64,000 bases of DNA from Bacteroidota bacterium (lineage in GTDB: Bacteria; Bacteroidota; Bacteroidia; Flavobacteriales; Flavobacteriaceae). This document shows positions 62,409 through 64,000 of the stretch, one piece after another (within the stretch, counting starts at the first letter, position 1; each line of letters starts with the position of its first letter). A model generated the notes under the pieces. The model saw only the letters and a list, made by a program, of their open reading frames with translations, did no database searches and had not been told where the DNA came from. The DNA is taken from positions 1 to 64,000 of the forward strand of contig JAEWHE010000045.1 of the NCBI GenBank assembly GCA_023387965.1, read 5' to 3'. The translations under genes and the position numbers were made by a program.

Positions 62409-62891
62409 ATGAAAGAAATCAACATTACAACCAAATTTTTGGTTTACGATTCTAAAACCGAATTGCCCAAAGACGTCGTTCCTTTGATGAATGACGCCAT
62501 CGAAATCCGGAAAAAAGCGTATGCTCCTTATTCAAAATTTAGAGTTGGTGCCGCTATTTTGTTAGACAACGGAAAAATCGTTTTGGGGTCAAATCAGGAA
62601 AGTGCCGCTTATCCTTCCGGACTTTGTGCAGAACGCGTGGCGATTTTTCAGGCTGGAGCTATTTATCCTGATGCAAAAATTTTAAAAATTGCCATTTCCG
62701 CAACTTCAGATGAAAAACCGGTAACCTCACCTATTCCACCGTGTGGCGCTTGCAGACAATCCATTTCGGAGTACGAGTTCAAACAAAAGGAACCAATAGA
62801 AATTTATTTTATGGGTGAAGAAGGCGAAGTTTACAAAAGCGAATCACTTAAAAATTTACTGCCTTTTTTGTTTGACAAAGACTATTTGTAA
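62409..62891 (+). CDS. cdd: Cytidine deaminase
   Basis: This 160-residue zinc enzyme deaminates cytidine and deoxycytidine to uridine forms in pyrimidine salvage. The active site is complete: AYPSGLCAERVAIFQAG (catalytic Glu next to the first Cys ligand) and PIPPCGACRQSISEY (two Cys ligands). The substrate loop APYSKFRVGAAILLDNGKIVLGSNQESAA is typical. The size fits the tetrameric class. It lies between porV and pdhA; its proximity to the T9SS genes is a conserved synteny, not a functional link. Confidence 0.95.
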   Translation: MKEINITTKFLVYDSKTELPKDVVPLMNDAIEIRKKAYAPYSKFRVGAAILLDNGKIVLGSNQESAAYPSGLCAERVAIFQAGAIYPDAKILKIAISATSDEKPVTSPIPPCGACRQSISEYEFKQKEPIEIYFMGEEGEVYKSESLKNLLPFLFDKDYL

Positions 62892-62940
62892 AATTTACCA
62901 AAAATTAATTAATTCGTTTCGCTCCTAAAGCGGAATATCT

Positions 62941-62948
62941 TATTTTTG
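62941..62948 (+). promoter_or_regulatory. Promoter -7 box of pdhA
   Basis: TATTTTTG, giving a leader of about 100 bases before the ATG at 63055. No riboswitch or open frame was recognised in this leader. Confidence 0.5.
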
Positions 62949-63054
62949 CATTCCGACAACTCGGAACGCAAGCGTGTTAGCTTTTGAAAAAATAGCAGTC
63001 TTGTCATTTTTTGCCAAAAATAACGCCTTCACCTAACGTTTAGCTTAAAGAACA

Positions 63055-64000
63055 ATGAAAGAAATTACAAAAGAAGTTTACCTGAAGTGGTATGAAGACA
63101 TGCTCCTTTGGAGAAAATTTGAAGACAAGTTGGCCGCTTTATACATTCAGCAGAAAGTAAGAGGTTTTCTTCACTTATATAATGGTCAAGAAGCCGTTTT
63201 GGCTGGTGCTTTGCACGCCATGGATTTGTCTAAAGACAAAATGATTACCGCTTATAGAAACCACGTTCAACCAATTGGTATGGGCGTTGATCCAAAAGCA
63301 GTAATGGCAGAATTGTTAGGTAAAGTAACCGGAACCTCTAAAGGAATGGGTGGTTCTATGCATATTTTTTCTAAAGAAAAAGGATTTTACGGAGGTCACG
63401 GAATTGTGGGTGCGCAAATTCCTGTTGGTGCCGGAATCGCTTTCGCCGATAAATATTTTGAAACTGGTGGCGTAACCTTAACGTATTTTGGTGACGGTGC
63501 AGCTCGTCAAGGATCTTTGCACGAAGCGTTTAATATGGCGATGTTGTGGAAACTTCCTGTAGTTTTCATCGTAGAAAATAATGGTTATGCAATGGGAACT
63601 TCGGTAGAAAGAACTGCAAACCATACTGATATTTGGAAATTAGGTTTAGGATACGAAATGCCTTGTGGACCTGTTGACGGAATGAATCCTGTAAAAGTGG
63701 CCGAAGCAATGCATGAAGCAATGGAAAGAGCAAGACGTGGTGACGGACCAACGTTCCTTGAAATGAAAACGTACCGTTATAGAGGTCACTCAATGTCTGA
63801 TGCTCAATTGTACCGTTCAAAAGAAGAAGTGGAAGAATACAAAAAAATTGACCCAATTACGCAAGTTTTAGATATCATCAAAGAAAAAAATTATGCTACC
63901 GAAGCAGAAATTGAAACTATTGATGAACGCGTAAAAGATTTGGTTGAAGAATGTGCAAAATTTGCAGAAGAATCTCCATTTCCAGAAGTACAACAATTAT
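63055..64000 (+). CDS. pdhA: Pyruvate dehydrogenase E1 alpha subunit, C-terminus beyond window
   Basis: The frame is open from the ATG at 63055 to the window end (315 codons visible; the family is about 330). E1 alpha binds thiamine diphosphate and, with E1 beta, decarboxylates pyruvate in the pyruvate dehydrogenase complex. The start MKEITKEVYLKWYEDMLLWRKFEDK, FLHLYNGQEAVLAGAL, GKGMGGSMHI-type GTSKGMGGSMHIFSKEKGFYGGHGIVGAQIP, the ThDP motif FGDGAARQGSLHEAFNMA...FIVENNGYAMGT and the phosphorylation-loop-like TYRYRGHSMSD all match. Its promoter box is at 62941. The partner genes would follow just outside the window. Confidence 0.96.
   Translation, partial: MKEITKEVYLKWYEDMLLWRKFEDKLAALYIQQKVRGFLHLYNGQEAVLAGALHAMDLSKDKMITAYRNHVQPIGMGVDPKAVMAELLGKVTGTSKGMGGSMHIFSKEKGFYGGHGIVGAQIPVGAGIAFADKYFETGGVTLTYFGDGAARQGSLHEAFNMAMLWKLPVVFIVENNGYAMGTSVERTANHTDIWKLGLGYEMPCGPVDGMNPVKVAEAMHEAMERARRGDGPTFLEMKTYRYRGHSMSDAQLYRSKEEVEEYKKIDPITQVLDIIKEKNYATEAEIETIDERVKDLVEECAKFAEESPFPEVQQL

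Overview
The window is AT-rich DNA from a member of the Bacteroidetes, almost certainly family Flavobacteriaceae and close to Flavobacterium. Three things point there. A type IX secretion/gliding cluster (gldJ, porU, porV) sits next to murF, cdd and pdhA. Promoters follow the Bacteroidetes pattern (TTG, about 19-23 bases, TAnnTTTG) rather than TATAAT. Translation starts lack Shine-Dalgarno sequences. Both ends cut genes: a collagen-like surface protein on the left and pdhA on the right.

Layout. 0-9.9 kb: collagen-repeat protein, an OM barrel/DUF2147 pair, an MscS channel and many small proteins (PH domain, DUF2130, DUF2383, DUF1810), ending in a frameshifted HD-domain gene. 10-16.6 kb: a complete tripartite RND efflux operon (adaptor, pump, TolC) with an acyltransferase-like gene overlapping its end. 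16.7-20.6 kb: purK, purE and an M3 peptidase. 20.7-24.5 kb: a large exported protein with a type B T9SS sorting domain. 24.6-27.6 kb: an accessory-looking module, in which a GbsR/MarR-type regulator and three small membrane proteins lie between two 288-base direct repeats surrounded by palindromic repeats. 27.6-36.9 kb: a UbiA-like protein, gcvP, a truncated haemoglobin, a KAS III / methyltransferase / glycosyltransferase run, and mlaE-mlaF. 37-44 kb: mannose-1-phosphate guanylyltransferase, a SprT-like protein, an SDR, a small secreted PepSY-like protein, and a sigma-54 response regulator convergent with a hybrid histidine kinase. 44.4-51.2 kb: acyl-CoA dehydrogenase, anmK, an amino-acid dehydrogenase, an ExbB-ExbD-TonB energy-transduction operon and folC. 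51.3-54.0 kb: tRNA-Val, a partly duplicated tRNA 3' end plus terminator, and an islet of small secreted or membrane proteins, one resembling the GldM C-terminal domains. 54.0-64 kb: murF, gldJ, porU, porV, cdd and pdhA.

How they fit together. GldJ, PorU and PorV belong to the export machine that would handle the type B cargo at 20.7-24.5 kb. ExbB/ExbD/TonB would energise outer-membrane transporters. The most interesting material is non-coding: four copies of a dispersed, apparently structured element, shared operator-like sequences upstream of unlinked membrane-protein genes, and a repeat-bounded regulator operon. No phage, insertion sequence or CRISPR array was seen.
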